In this document: positions 45,352 through 62,835 of the stretch, one piece after another
Layout: every line of letters starts with the position of its first letter
Numbering within the stretch: the stretch's first letter is position 1
From: Bidens hawaiensis
Lineage: Eukaryota; Streptophyta; Magnoliopsida; Asterales; Asteraceae
Length of the DNA: 64,000 bases
Direction of reading: 5' to 3'
Assembly (NCBI GenBank): GCA_021521415.1
Contig: JAIQDT010001652.1
Location: 62,001 to 126,000, forward strand
Notes under the pieces: generated by a model
Seen by the model: only the letters and a program-made list of their open reading frames with translations
Databases searched by the model: none
What the model was told of the DNA's origin: nothing
Program-made: the position numbers and the translations under genes

Positions 45352-48300
45352 CTACAAAAATGTGTTTTTTCTTCTCATCTTTAAAGATTTCTTGGAATGT
45401 GAAGGTTTTAACAACCTTTTAAAAGGAAATGGCACGGGTCGCTTTGAGCCTCCATGTTTTCTTCTAACTCTCCCTGCATACAAACAATTCCATGTAAGTA
45501 TTATATGGTAATTAAAGTTTTTTCTGACAGACGGCGGTGAAAGGTTGTGACCAGCAAGGTCAACATGACAAAAATTCAAAAATTAATTTGTTGTAAAAAT
45601 CCGCATAAAAAATAAGCAAACTCATACATCATGAAAAAACCACAAATAATCTTGGGTGTGTTGTAGCATAAAGTGATATCAGAATGCAACTAGCATGTAT
45701 AGATTCACAGATACATTATTATTCGTGTATAGAATAAACATATTTAAGATTTAGGTGAATATAAGTAGATAAGCGACCAAATATTCGCATCTCATTGCTA
45801 TACGTGAAATGTGTTCTGGCAGACCATACAGGTATAACAACACAATGGTCACTTTCGCTATTTTCTCTATAAAATAATATAAATGAAATAAAATTTTAAA
45901 AAATATTGAAAACACGATAGCATGTGGAAAAAAAGCCAGTTTCATGAAGTTGATTTAAAATAATATATGTATAAAAAGGGAACTGCTAGCAAGGAAGCGG
46001 GAAATAAATATACATGTGTCATAAATTCATAAATAGATTAGATTTAGGTTTTAATGATATAATTACAATTTATATGAGTGTGGTAAGCGGTAACTAAGTT
46101 AAGTACCTGATGAAGACTTCTGTGCAGGCAAATGATTCATCCGACTATCATCTTTGACCTCTACGTTGACTTCCATCGACACTTCTAATGGCTCATGAAC
46201 TGATGAAGACTGCTGTGCAGACAAGTTATTCATATGACTATCATCTTTGACCACATTGACTTCCATCGACACGTCTTCTGATGGCTCATGAACTGATGAA
46301 GACTGCTGTGCAGACAAATTATTCATATGACTATCATCTTTGACTTCCACATTGACTTCCATCGGCACGTCTTCTGATGGCTCATGAACTGATAAAGACT
46401 GCTGTGCAGACAAATTATTCATATGACTATCATCTTTGACCTCTGTGTTAACTTCCATCGACGCATCTTCCAACAGCTCTCGAACAACTGAATCACAACC
46501 GTTGATTTGCAACTCATTGTGAGGTCTCAAAGTGGTTAATGCACTGGAAGGTGCAGTTGAAACATTTTCCCGTATTACACTCGTGTTTTCTTTTAGAACC
46601 TCTTCATTCAAAGATACACCAGAAGAGGGCAAACATGAAGTGGCAAGTGTAACTGCAACATCTTTTGTATCACTCCTGTGTTCTTCTAGAACCTCTTCAG
46701 GAAAGCATGTTTCTTTTGTATCACTCATGTGTTCTTGTAGAATCTTTTCAGATAAACATGCTTGTTTTGTATCACTCATGTGCTCTTCTAGAACCTCTTC
46801 AGGTAAGCACACTTCTTTTGTATCACTCGTGTGTTCATCTAGAACCGTTTCAGGTAAACATGCTTCTTTTGTATCACTCGTTTGTTCTTCTAGAACCCCT
46901 TCAGGTAAACATGCATCACAGAAGCACAACATACTTAAAGAAGCATAATTTTTGGGATGCTTAAACAAATATTAATTAGTCGTAGGAACCGACCAAACTG
47001 TCCAAACCAAAACAACTTGGCTGGTTTGAGATTCAAACGGTTCGGTTCGGAACTCGGAACCAGCTTTTTAACCTTCATTAATTATAATTTTGTTTCCATT
47101 TTCGAAATGTGTATGTGTAATATAATCATGAACCGTCTTTATCATATTCAAATTTTTAATAGAAACTAATGATTTTGAAAAAAGAAAACTCGATTCAGAC
47201 CCCCAGAGCCATTTAACCCAACCAACTCGGTCAGTTTGTTTTGTCAAAACCGGTCAAGCAGGGTCATGAATAAGAATGTAAACAAACCAAGCCACTCGTG
47301 AGGTACTCGAGATCGGCTTGCTAAAATCTTGAATCAAGCTGAACTTAAACGAGCTCAAGCCCAAGCTCGAGCCTAAAAATGAGCTTATGTAATAAACGAG
47401 CTCGGCTTAAATACATTAAATACAAAGTTATATAATTATTAAAAAATTATAATTAAAATCTACATATATATAAAAAGTGATTTTAAATAATAAACATGCA
47501 AAGCTGAGCTTGGAAAACTACTCACAAGCCGAGCTCGAGCTTTAGAAATAGAACTCAAGCTCGTACTCGAGCTCTAGTAAGTTAAATGAGCTGAGCTTAA
47601 GGCTACTCGAGCTTGGATTTGACCCGGCTCGCTTACGACCCTGCTGTGAACACAAGCAACTATAAATATAGCTTCCATCGTTGTGAAAGCAACTCTTTTG
47701 CGCATGTAAAAAGATAAGAAACAAATTTTGTATGCCATAAATTATTTAAGCAATTGTGAAATCAGTGTGGTGCAACACTATTTCTCTTACTCAGCTAAAT
47801 ACCTGCTGCATTTGACGCCGGCATTGGTGGAAACATAGAGGCATTGGGAGACAATTTGTTGGCTTCCTCACCCTGAATATCAGAAGAACAATTATCCTCA
47901 AATGAGACCAAAACAACTGGATTTGGAACATCATTACACATACTTTCACTTTCTTTTTCAACAATAGCAATTTCTTCGTGCATGTCCTCATGCCCTTTTC
48001 TTTCTTCTTCAACAATAGCAATTTCTTCATGTATATCCTCACAAACTTTTAAAGGCAGATTTTGCTGCTCGGGTTCATCTATAATCATAGCACAAGTTTC
48101 ATCCGCTTCAACACTTGCCAAAGTTTCAAGATTTTCATTTTTTGATGAGATGCCACAACTCCCAACTTTTAATAACCTATCTCCCTCATGAGAATCACGC
48201 AAATTAAAATCTAGTTTTGTTTCGGTTACCATATCAGTGATTTGCAACCCATGTGATGGCAATTCATTAATAACTGAAACAAAGTCAATTGCTTTGTTGA

Positions 48301-50775
48301 CTGTTTTCGGTTCTTTATTTGAATCCGCAAATGATTTTGCCATGTCATCTAGTTGTAAATCGCCTTGGCCACTGGAAATCGGGTCCCACTTAAGCCAGTC
48401 ATCAAAACCATCATCGTTTGATGAGATTAATTCAGCCTTAATGGCTTCTTTGTGGAACTTCTTCTTCCTTAAAGAATTCTCTAGTAATGTTCTGCAGGAT
48501 GTGTATTTTAGACATAAATTGATATTAGTTGTGCTAGCAAATTCCACATTTCAGATAGTCCTTTGTCGGTGTTCATAATCTGATAATCATACCTACATGT
48601 TTTTGAAACGGATGCTTTTGCACGCTCAATTGAGAAACCAAGTAAATATGCTAGATTCGCAACATCATATGGTCCTCTAAATTCGGTTACAGAAGCAGCA
48701 GCACTTGAAAATATTATATTTTTCCCTCTTGTCCAATCCACCAAAAGCTGCAAATATCATTTCTTGAGTTATATTTATATGTCTGCGTGTATAACAAGCT
48801 ATGAAGATAACTAATGCTTGTATCAAGTGTAATGCAATAAGACTGCATTTACTTTATGTTGATCAAATTATCATTTAGTTATGTGAGTGATTACAATGAC
48901 AAGATTAAGAACATGCACATTTGACACTGTTTTCATAAACCAAAAAAGTCTGATTCATATACAGGTTCATCAAACTCAGCAAATTTTCATTTCATTTAAG
49001 CTATGTTCTTACAAAATAGCATCAAACTATACTCAAAAACAGAAAATATAAGATGTTACACACTTATACCTTAGCATTGGATACCATCTGTCTTCTCAAT
49101 TGACGATCCAGAAGGCCTGAGTATGTAATTTCAAAGCATACTCCTCTCTGCATATTATCAATTATATGAATATTAATTAATAGATCTATAAACATGTTCA
49201 AATATAGAAAGCAGTGTTGTGAAAATCACGATTAGTCACCAAATAATCGCTAATCGGTATTGCTACCGATTCGATTTCACCCAATCGGATTAACAAATCA
49301 GTAGTTGGTCAAAGCCAGTCCAGATTGGCCCAAATTGTTCAAAAATCGGACAATTTCGGTAAAATTGTCAAAACTGGTCAAAAGCTTTAAAGTATTGGAC
49401 AATTTATACTTATTAATCCAATCCAATTTATAAGTTTGAACAATTATATATAAAATTTTGATTTGTATGTATGTATGTGTGTGTGTGTAAGTGTATTTTG
49501 AAAAAATACATAGAAAATTCCAATCCGATTAATTGTGATAGTGAGTTCTACAACACAATAAGAAGATATATAAAACATAAAACAATGACCTCAATTGCAG
49601 CTTTAATCAGCGGCTGTTTCAACCGAAACCGAGTCTCCGAGAAATCAATGGCAATTATATCAACCTAAACATAAGCATATCAGTCACAGCACCAGTATCG
49701 TAAATTTCTACTATATAGGGCTCTAAACAAAACAACACCTTATAATTTTTACAAGCCAATAGATCAAACAACTCCTTATTAAAAAAGAACCCAACCCAAG
49801 TAAAAACTATGAACTAACAAAACAGTATAATTATCAAATAAACTTAAACACTAACAAAGAGATTTATTTACGCCTAAATTCATTATTTTTAGACAACCTT
49901 TTTTATGGCCCAAACTTTTCAAACCCAAATGCCAAAACCGGAAAAATCAAAACTAAAAACCGAAACCAAAATGGCCGAAGAGTTTTCAAAACTCATAAAC
50001 CCAACAAAAACCAAAAAACCGAAACAAAACAATTTTTAAAAAACTCAAAAACCAAAATTTTGGTTTATGGTTCGGTTTTAACTCAAAATCGAACCAAACC
50101 AACGAAAATCCAAAACCAAAAGAACTGAAAAGAACATTTTTTAAAAGAACTCAAATACCAACATTTCGGTTTTTGGTTTAGTTTCAGCTCAAAACCCAAC
50201 CATACTCAACTAAAAACCGAAACCGAACGGTTTATAAAAACCCAAAAACCAAAACTTGGGTTTTTATTCAATTTTAGCCCAAAACCAAACCGACACCAAA
50301 AAATGTCCTAAAACCGAACCGACCTACGCACACCCGTACCAAACAATACCTCATAACTTTTACAGGCTAAATCAAACACCTCCTGCTTCACCGGCCTCAC
50401 CGCGACAACATCGTAAGTTTTCAACACCGGATTTCCATTATTCAAACACGCTCCTTGCGCCGGAGTCTCCACAACCACCGTTATCCGCGTGTACTGCCGA
50501 AACGGCGCCGTATCTGGCACATTAAGAAGCTGTCTATGAAAATTAACGGCGTTAGAAATTGACGGAGACACTTTGAGAACGGACTCAAGAGGAAATAAAG
50601 CGATTGAACAACGGTCAGCTTCCGACATTACGCCGGTGATGGTACGGTTGTATGCGACGCCGGAGTAGCCTAGTTCCATGGCTTTGATTGTGAGTTTTAA
50701 CCGTGTGGACTTGGCGGTGGGGGTATTTTGTTTGGGGGATTCGGTGTATGGTATATTAAGATCGAAAAACGCCAT
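45352..50775 (-). CDS. RPP30: Ribonuclease P/MRP subunit RPP30
   Basis: Protein subunit of nuclear RNase P and RNase MRP (tRNA 5' processing, rRNA processing). Exons from the start: 50775-50350, 49664-49590, 49147-49070, 48747-48593, 48491-47803, 46898-46107, 45473-45352. Phases agree and give 778 residues. The N-terminus MAFFDLNIPY and AMELGYSGVAYNR, the RQYTRITVVVE and LKTYDVVAVRP strands, VDIIAIDFSE, and LLVDWTRGKNIIFSS with FRGPYDVANLAYLLGFS form the PHP/TIM-barrel-like RPP30 fold (about 1-270). KKKFHKEAIK and DDWLKWDPISSGQGD follow, then a long acidic, poorly conserved tail. The last exon ends with a basic RVRRKHGG..RPVPFPFKRLL segment. Exon 6 encodes two internal repeat sets, making the protein longer than the Arabidopsis one. 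The exon 6 acceptor (46898) was chosen because it is the one that keeps phase; a different start within the repeats is possible. Confidence 0.85.
46110..46470 (-). repeat. Coding tandem repeat, ~35 residues x 4, in RPP30 exon 6
   Basis: Four units of the type KDDSHMNNLSAQQSSSVHEP followed by SEDVSMEVNVEV. The DNA units are about 99-108 bp and differ by whole codons (one lacks EV, the last lacks SED), so the frame is kept. The encoded sequence is acidic and serine-rich, probably disordered. Confidence 0.88.
46665..46905 (-). repeat. Coding tandem repeat, ~17-18 residues x 5, in RPP30 exon 6
   Basis: Five units like CLPEEVLEEHMSDTKE, spaced 51 bp, ahead of the 35-residue repeats. Each keeps VL.EH.SDTK with a preceding C(L/F)(P/S)E. 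The complementary strand is also open here (46532-46948), a shadow of the repeat. Confidence 0.88.
47275..47640. mobile_element. hAT-type remnant in an RPP30 intron
   Basis: Starts near AATGTAAACAAACCAAGCC and ends GGCTCGCTTACGACCCTG. It is filled with GAGCTCGAGC and AAGCTCGAG words, like the remnants at 44370 and 62836. A clean target duplication was not found. Confidence 0.5.
49860..50338. mobile_element. hAT-like element in RPP30 intron 1
   Basis: The right end GACCTACGCACACCCGTA (inverted TACGGGTGTGCG) resembles hAT termini. The body has AACCGAAACC and AACCAAAA words like the element at 40303-40740. The left border is unclear, near 49870. It lies 11 bases from the exon 1 donor. Confidence 0.5.
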
Positions 50776-53400
50776 TGTTACAGAAGAAATTAAGCAATTA
50801 GGGTTTTATTGACGAAGAAGACGACGACATAATAATAAGGTTTATTAGAGGTTTAAAGTATTGTGTGAGTCCAGTTTTAGTCCCCTCATTTGTTTTCCTT
50901 ACAATATGCACCCAACATATTCTGCCCTGAGTAACCAAAATATAACAAAGTTGTCGCTTTAAATATAAAAAAAAGGATTTTTACATATTTCCCATTCCTA
51001 ACCCTTTGAAATTACATATTTCCCCAAAATACAAGTTTTTAATGCGAAATGTACAATGCTCTTTAAACATGGTTTGAGGAAATATGTAATTTCAAAATTT
51101 AGGAAGGGGAAATATGTAAATGCCCCAAAAAAAATAAACAACTTGGGTAATCGTGATTCATGTAGTACAAGTGTAAGTTGTGCTACCAAGTACAATGGAA
51201 CAGATAGAAACAGGTCTTGGGTCGGCTAAGAGGGCATTATTAAGATTCGTTGGTGCGAATAGAACAGGCTTGACATTATGTTGAGGTGGCAAGTGTTTAA
51301 CGTCGGCTACACCACACCATGACATTATGGAGCAGCCACTAATGATAAAATGATAGGGACACATTATATTTGGTGGCCGCTGGATGAGTTGACCATTCAA
51401 AATATATAAATAAAGTATATATACCATATATGTGTGTGTGTTTACACACGTTTATATACACTACATCTTCTTCCACCATTAATTCAATCCCGAACATAAA
51501 CGTGTGGGATGTGAGTCACCCTTTATGGATTCAGATTCAACCGACCTAACCATATACCCCCCCCCCCCCCTAAACATGTGAGGTTGTTTATCGATTGATA
51601 ATGTCAACCACATAAACCCTCAAGCCTCAACCATTACGTCACATGGTTTTCCTGATCCAAATGTTACAAATACTAGAAACTCAAGCATCACCAGAATCCA
51701 ACATCAATCACAAACCGACCACTTTCAAACAGCATAACAAAAAAAACGGGTTAAGGAGCATAAAAAGAAACGCAGGATGTGGAGAAGTGAGAAGTGAAGG
51801 AAGAGATCGAATTGGCACATGCGTGGATTAACATGTCTGAAGACCTGATCAACGGTAATTTTGTTTCACACATAATTGGTTTTTCTCCTCTTTTTTTGTT
51901 TTTCTTTTGGGGTGTTAGATTGTTTAGATAATAAGTTTTATCCGATAAATCTTATGAACCAATAGGAGTTGACAAGTGTCGGATAATGTATATCAGTAAT
52001 GATTAATATTTAGTTTATTATAAAAATATATTTTTTTCCTATCTTATGTTTTATAATAAAATTTATACCCGCGTGTTCACAAAAAAAAAACTAAACAATA
52101 CTGTGTTTTTAGATTTTTTTAAAAACTTATTTATTAAAAGTTATTAAGAAAAAACAATTTTAGTGTTAAAAATAATTAGTATATAAAGAAAAGGAAATAT
52201 AAATTAAAATTTGAACCGATGCATGAATGACATGTGGACATGGTGAAAGATAACAAACTAGGTTGTGGGTGTAAGTGGTTTGGCCATTTATGGTGAATTT
52301 TATATTTTTTTTTTTTATTTAAATAGTGTTTCAAACCAAACTAGTTTATCAATGGGGGTGGTCTTACAACCACCACCGCCCACCGCCATCACAACTGTCA
52401 CCCATCGCCACCACCTCGCCGAAAAAGTCCATAAAAACATAATGAAAAACACTATGAAAAACACAATGGAAAAATACACTATGAAAAAAAAACACAATGA
52501 TAAAAACACAATTGTATGACACAATGGAAAAAATACAATGAAAAAAAAAACATAATGAAAAATACTATTGTATAACACAATTTTGTAAAACACAATTCGG
52601 TAAAACACAATTTGTAAAAAACCCACTAATTTTTTTTATTTTTATATTACAATATGGTACTCATATAAAAGATAAAAAGACACTCGTTATTATGGTGAAT
52701 TTGTTTTTCAATAAAAACGTCGTAAAAAAAAGTTATGGACGTTTTAAAATGATGGGGGAATTTGACATGTGTCTTGCATGTGGAGAGAGAAAGTATAACA
52801 AATGTGTTATTCATTTTATTCTCTTTACCTTATGTTCACACTTGATTTCCCCCTAAACTAATCTCAGCCCTCCATATTCAAAATCAATGGACAAAATTCC
52901 TTCTTATCCTTACTACAAAATACTTTCTATTATAAACTAACCCTATATATATATAGTTTTAATAATATTTTAATAGGGTTTGTAAAGGTTTATTACTATA
53001 GAAAAGTTAAGTTTTTTAAGAAAAGTTTGAAATCTGGCATGAAATTGATGTATAAGAGAGAAGGGGGCACTTCACAGCAAGCTTTGAACCCATGTGGTAA
53101 AACCCCCGCCACCTATGTACCCATACATGACTTCAAACCCATGTGGTAAACCTTTACCACATAAACCACACCATTTTCCATTTATATTCTAACAACCAAA
53201 TTAAAAACAAAAAAAATAAACACTCAAAGGTAATCGGTAGGTGTTAAGTGATTTTATCCTATTCCCCTCTAAGTTTGTTGTTAAGAAAAAAATTATTATG
53301 CTGAGAAAGTTATATTAAACCAAAACCAACCTGAGAATTAGGCTTTAACAAAAAATGTAGTAAGAAGTGAATTCAATAAACACCAAAACAAATTTTTACT
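50776..53400. other. Intergenic; RPP30 promoter side, simple repeats
   Basis: No gene. A C14 run lies at 51556-51569. From about 52430 to 52625 there are 10-12 bp near-repeats of the AAAACACAATG type. An AC-rich stretch (ACCACCGCCCACCGCCATC) precedes them near 52370. Small frames here have no recognisable motif. Confidence 0.5.
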
Positions 53401-54228
<828 letters not shown>

Positions 54229-54293
54229 CCTGAAGCTTTGAAGATTGGAAGATGTTAATGGCAGATTTATGTTTGATGAAGTTTGGGGGTGTG

Positions 54294-54301
54294 AATATAT
54301 A
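54294..54301 (-). promoter_or_regulatory. TATA box of the histone H4 copy
   Basis: Minus strand CACTATATATTCAC, about 65 bases before the inferred 5' UTR donor and in line with the histone box upstream. Confidence 0.55.
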
Positions 54302-54377
54302 GTGGGGGTAAAATGTGGTGTACGTTTTGTGGCCGTACGATTAATCAAAATGGACGGTGGATATGTAGGATTAGTCA

Positions 54378-54396
54378 CACGGATCGGTGACGTGGC
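54378..54396 (-). promoter_or_regulatory. Histone promoter type I element (hexamer plus octamer-like)
   Basis: Minus strand GCCACGTCACCGATCCGTG. This matches the known plant histone H3/H4 type I element (CCACGTCANCGATCCGCG) except for one base near the end. It contains the ACGTCA hexamer bound by bZIP factors and lies about 80 bases upstream of the TATA box. Confidence 0.8.
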
Positions 54397-54623
54397 AAGT
54401 GCGGGTTTTGTTTAGAATATGGGCTGGGTTTTAAACCGTTTTCGACTTTCGGGTCACCGAGTATGGGTTGGGGCCTAAAGGAGAAACATTCATGAGGAAA
54501 CGGAAGGGTGCCTGTTTTCTTCGAATTCGGCTGAAGAACGCATGCTTATGACTTGCTCTTTAGCGGATTTGGTATGGCAAAGTATTATACGTTGGTGACT
54601 AAAGTATTGTGTGATGGTGTAAA

Positions 54624-55500
54624 GTGGCGGAACCAGAAATTTTAAACTAGAGGGTCAAAATAAAAGCGTTTTGCATGCATTAGCATATATCATGGCTCGA
54701 GTAAGCAGTGCCTTTCATTAGTTATTCTCTCATCTTTTCTCTCTAGTATTAATCGATTAACAGATGATTGGTTTATGCCAAGACTGATCACGAATATTTA
54801 TTTTAATAATTTAACAACTTATTCGTACTTTTAATTTTAATACTTATTTCATTAGTATTTTAGTTTATTTCTACAGATGATGCATGAAAATAATAACAAA
54901 TAAATATTGAAAATATTAAATTAAAGAACAAATTCTAAAGTAAATTCTATGATGAATAAGTTAAATATTATACATTAACTTAATAAAATCAAATAATATT
55001 AAAAAAAATCCATATATATTTTTGGCTAATATAAAGTAAGTAAAATATTATGAATTATGATTACAAGATATATCTAAAAGAAAAGTGATGGTAAACATAG
55101 AAATATAATAACTAGTTAGCCTGATCTATCTCTTGAATGGAAGTACAAAATATACTTTAATAAATACAAAATATTAGGTGGTATCTCGATTACAAGTTAT
55201 AAAATATTTTATTCCATATCTCGAGTACCGATAAAGTTACTCTTTACCTTCTTTTTCATATACCCTTCTGTCCCTTCCTCTTCAAACTTTACGTGCAAAG
55301 CGTATTCCCAGCTGCCGGAAAAGTTATACATCAGATGTAGATTATATTTTCGCTTCTCTTTTTCACTTCAGATACTGAAAGAAGGATAATCCAGAGGGTC
55401 AAACTGACCAAATGATTCTTGGTTGCATGCTCTGGTTAACATATAGTTTAGCCACCTAGAGTCAGGTGACCCCCTTGACCCTCCCCTGGTTTCGCCGATG
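54624..55500. mobile_element. Non-autonomous hAT-like element
   Basis: 877 bp. Left end GTGGCGGAACCAGAAATTTT; right end, inverted, CATCGGCGAAACCAGGGGAG. Flanks GGTGTAAA (54616-54623) and AGTGTAAA (55501-55508) agree at 7 of 8. Termini resemble those of the elements at 4615 and 62933. AT-rich body, no transposase. Confidence 0.72.
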
Positions 55501-55508
55501 AGTGTAAA

Positions 55509-56454
55509 CTTCCACCTTTGTACGCTGCTTAAACTATTTCGAACAGAACCAAAATAAAAAGAAAGCTAATTCAAGATAATTTTCTTTCGGGTTAAACTTT
55601 GGAGCATATTGAAAACGAGAAACAATAAGATATTCAAAGGAATCAATACAAGCCCAAACAAAATGGTGGAAAACATAAAGATTTTGAGTTTCATATGAGA
55701 AGACATTAAGATTCTAAATTCGACGTAACCACTTAAAATGAGTTATTTCATTTTGAATAGAAAGAATGAGACTACAATTTGAATGGCAATTCTTCGAAGT
55801 TGGTAAAATAGATAAAAAAAAATATACCAGAATAAATCAAAAATGCACAAACCGGTTAAATAATTCATGGTTAAAAAAAGAATTTGAGTGTCTTGGTAAT
55901 CTTCAAACTTTCAAATGGTAGGTTTTGAATCAGGTGGTGCAATGGTTGTAACTTGTAAACTCTCAATGAATTTAATAAGTTTTAAAGAATCGAGCATGCC
56001 ATTAGGTTAGATGACATCCGTTGCATTAACTCTTATATTGTTATTGTGTTAACACTTAAAATACATTTAAATGATTTTTAATAATTTGGATGTGAATTTT
56101 ATAAAGGGGAAAGTGAATATGAGACTGTTATACATCTAACTTAGATAGATAAATCAAGATTACAGTTTTAAAAAAAAAGGAAAAGGAAAAAGAAAAATCG
56201 GGTTCAAAACACACATGCAATCCGAAGAGGTCAACATGAATCCAGCTTTGTTAATGTTCTCGTTCCAACGAATATTAGAGTACGAACACATAATAAAGAA
56301 AAGAACAAATCTGCTAACGTCTACCAAAACTATTACTAGAATCTTATTAAATGGTCCGAACTACCCTTGCGGTTTTCAACCCGACCAAGGTCGAACCACA
56401 ATCAGTATACTTATACTGTTAGCCCACAATATCAAGGGTATTTTAGCACATTCA
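55509..56454. other. Spacer between histone copy and ECA gene
   Basis: AT-rich, no coding exon. The last 200 bases are probably the 3' UTR of the ECA gene on the minus strand. The open frame at 56215-56475 (+) is antisense to this and looks fortuitous. Confidence 0.5.
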
Positions 56455-61134
<4,680 letters not shown>

Positions 61135-61849
61135 TAATCCTCACTTGAAATCACTGATAAATACCAGATTTCAGTAACAATAAAAAATTCTCAGATGAAT
61201 TACCAGCAGGAAAACTTAACAAGCAAAAGAACAAAACTTTAGACGTTCAGATAACTGAAAATAACTATACAAAATTACAAATCATCACAAATGGCAAGCA
61301 AAAACTGTTTAATTATCAAGTAAATATCACAAACCAAAAACACGAAAATCTTGAAGAAACTCGTTGTACTCTTTTTGATTGATTGAAACAAAAACTGAAT
61401 ACAATGAAAATAATTTCTAAGCCTTATTTATAGGCAACTACAAACTTAAGAAATAAGAAAGCTTAGAACAGGAAACAAAATCACACTAGACTTTTAATTT
61501 AATAATTTAAATAAAAAGATAACTTAGGAACCAAGTTATTCACTTTGATTCCTGAATTTCAGATCTCCTCAAAACCGCCACATGAGATCTTACGTACCAC
61601 CTTTCAGTTATTTCAACATTGTCAAATTCAATAAAAAAAAAACTCCAAAAACACGCTTATTTTAAGCGGCTCAAACTATCAAACATGAAACAATACGAAT
61701 TCAACGATAAATCATAACTCTCTCGCGGTAACAATCCAACTAACTAAACCATAACTTAACAAAACCTCCAATAATCTGAAGATCTACACTAATTCACCTT
61801 GCAATCAGGAATCAAAAGCAGCAATCTGAAAAACTACAGTAATCAAGTG

Positions 61850-61885
<36 letters not shown>

Positions 61886-62530
61886 CACCTATATACAACA
61901 AACTCACAAGTATTATACAATAACCAAGTGAAACAAGTAAAACTGTTAAAATCACCTAACATCATATACAATTCAAGCAGATAATCCAAAATCAGTATCA
62001 ATTTGACAGTAATCTAAAGCAATCACAGTCTATTATTATGCAACCAAATCACAAATTACATTATTATAACACAATAACCAACTGAAACAAGTAAAACTGT
62101 TAAATCTACCTAAAATCAAAGCATATGATCCAAAATTATGATCAGATTGACAGTTATCTGAAGCAATCACAGTCTATTATCAACTATTACGCAACCAAAT
62201 CACAAATTATAACACGATAACCAACTAAAACAAGTAAAACCGTTAAATCACCAAAATATATACAAATTCAAGCAGATGATCCAAAATTAGGATGAAATCG
62301 CCTGTTATCTGGAGCACTCAGCCAATCACAGTCGATTACGCAACAATAACACAAGTATGATACGATAACCAACTGAAACAAGTAAAAGTGTTAAATCTAC
62401 CTAAAATCGAAGCAGATGATCCAATTATTGGATGAAATTGACAGTTATCTGCCACAAGTGATGCTCTGTTTTGAGTTTATGAGTTTGATTTCTGCATAAA
62501 AAGGCGATCTTCAACAAAAAAAGCTAGGGC
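61135..62530 (-). promoter_or_regulatory. 5' UTR and promoter region of the ECA gene, with repeats
   Basis: No coding exon. CAG/GT and AG splice-like sites occur upstream of the ATG, so a 5' UTR intron is likely but its borders are not settled. A (TA)n run lies at 61850-61882. Tandem ~150-bp repeats (separate entry) lie just upstream. Confidence 0.45.
61915..62465. repeat. Four degenerate ~140-157 bp tandem repeats upstream of ECA
   Basis: Copies begin near 61921, 62078, 62218 and 62367. Each has ATAACCAA(G/C)TGAAACAAGTAA, then AC(T/C)GTTAAAT, TTCAAGCAGATGATCCAAAA, TTGACAGTTATCTG and usually GCAATCACAGTCTATTA. Confidence 0.82.
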
Positions 62531-62539
62531 TATTTTTTA

Positions 62540-62620
62540 ATTATAATTTAAATATAGATTTAAATAGCCCTCATTAAAAAATAGCCCTCCATTAAAAAAT
62601 AGCCCTCCATTAAAAATAAC
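62540..62620. repeat. Short AAAAATAGCCCTCCATT repeats
   Basis: Three near copies in a row around 62566-62615; a simple local tandem repeat. Confidence 0.7.
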
Positions 62621-62835
62621 CGGTTCGTTGAAGCTTCGTTAATTATAATTTAATGATTTTATTAATCTAAAATATGTTTGAAATATTGAAAAAGAAAGCG
62701 ACCTCCATCTGACTCTTACTTTGCGGTGGGCCGTGTCATTCGCATCCAATGATAGCGTGACAAGTAGGTCAAGATGACGTGGTGGAATATCATTGGTGAG
62801 GTTTAGCATATTTTGTGATTTTAAATATAGATTCC

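Noticed and set aside
46532..46964. Plus-strand genes rich in SFVSLMCSSRT or YHSCVLLEP repeats
   Set aside because: They are antisense shadows of the repetitive RPP30 exon 6.
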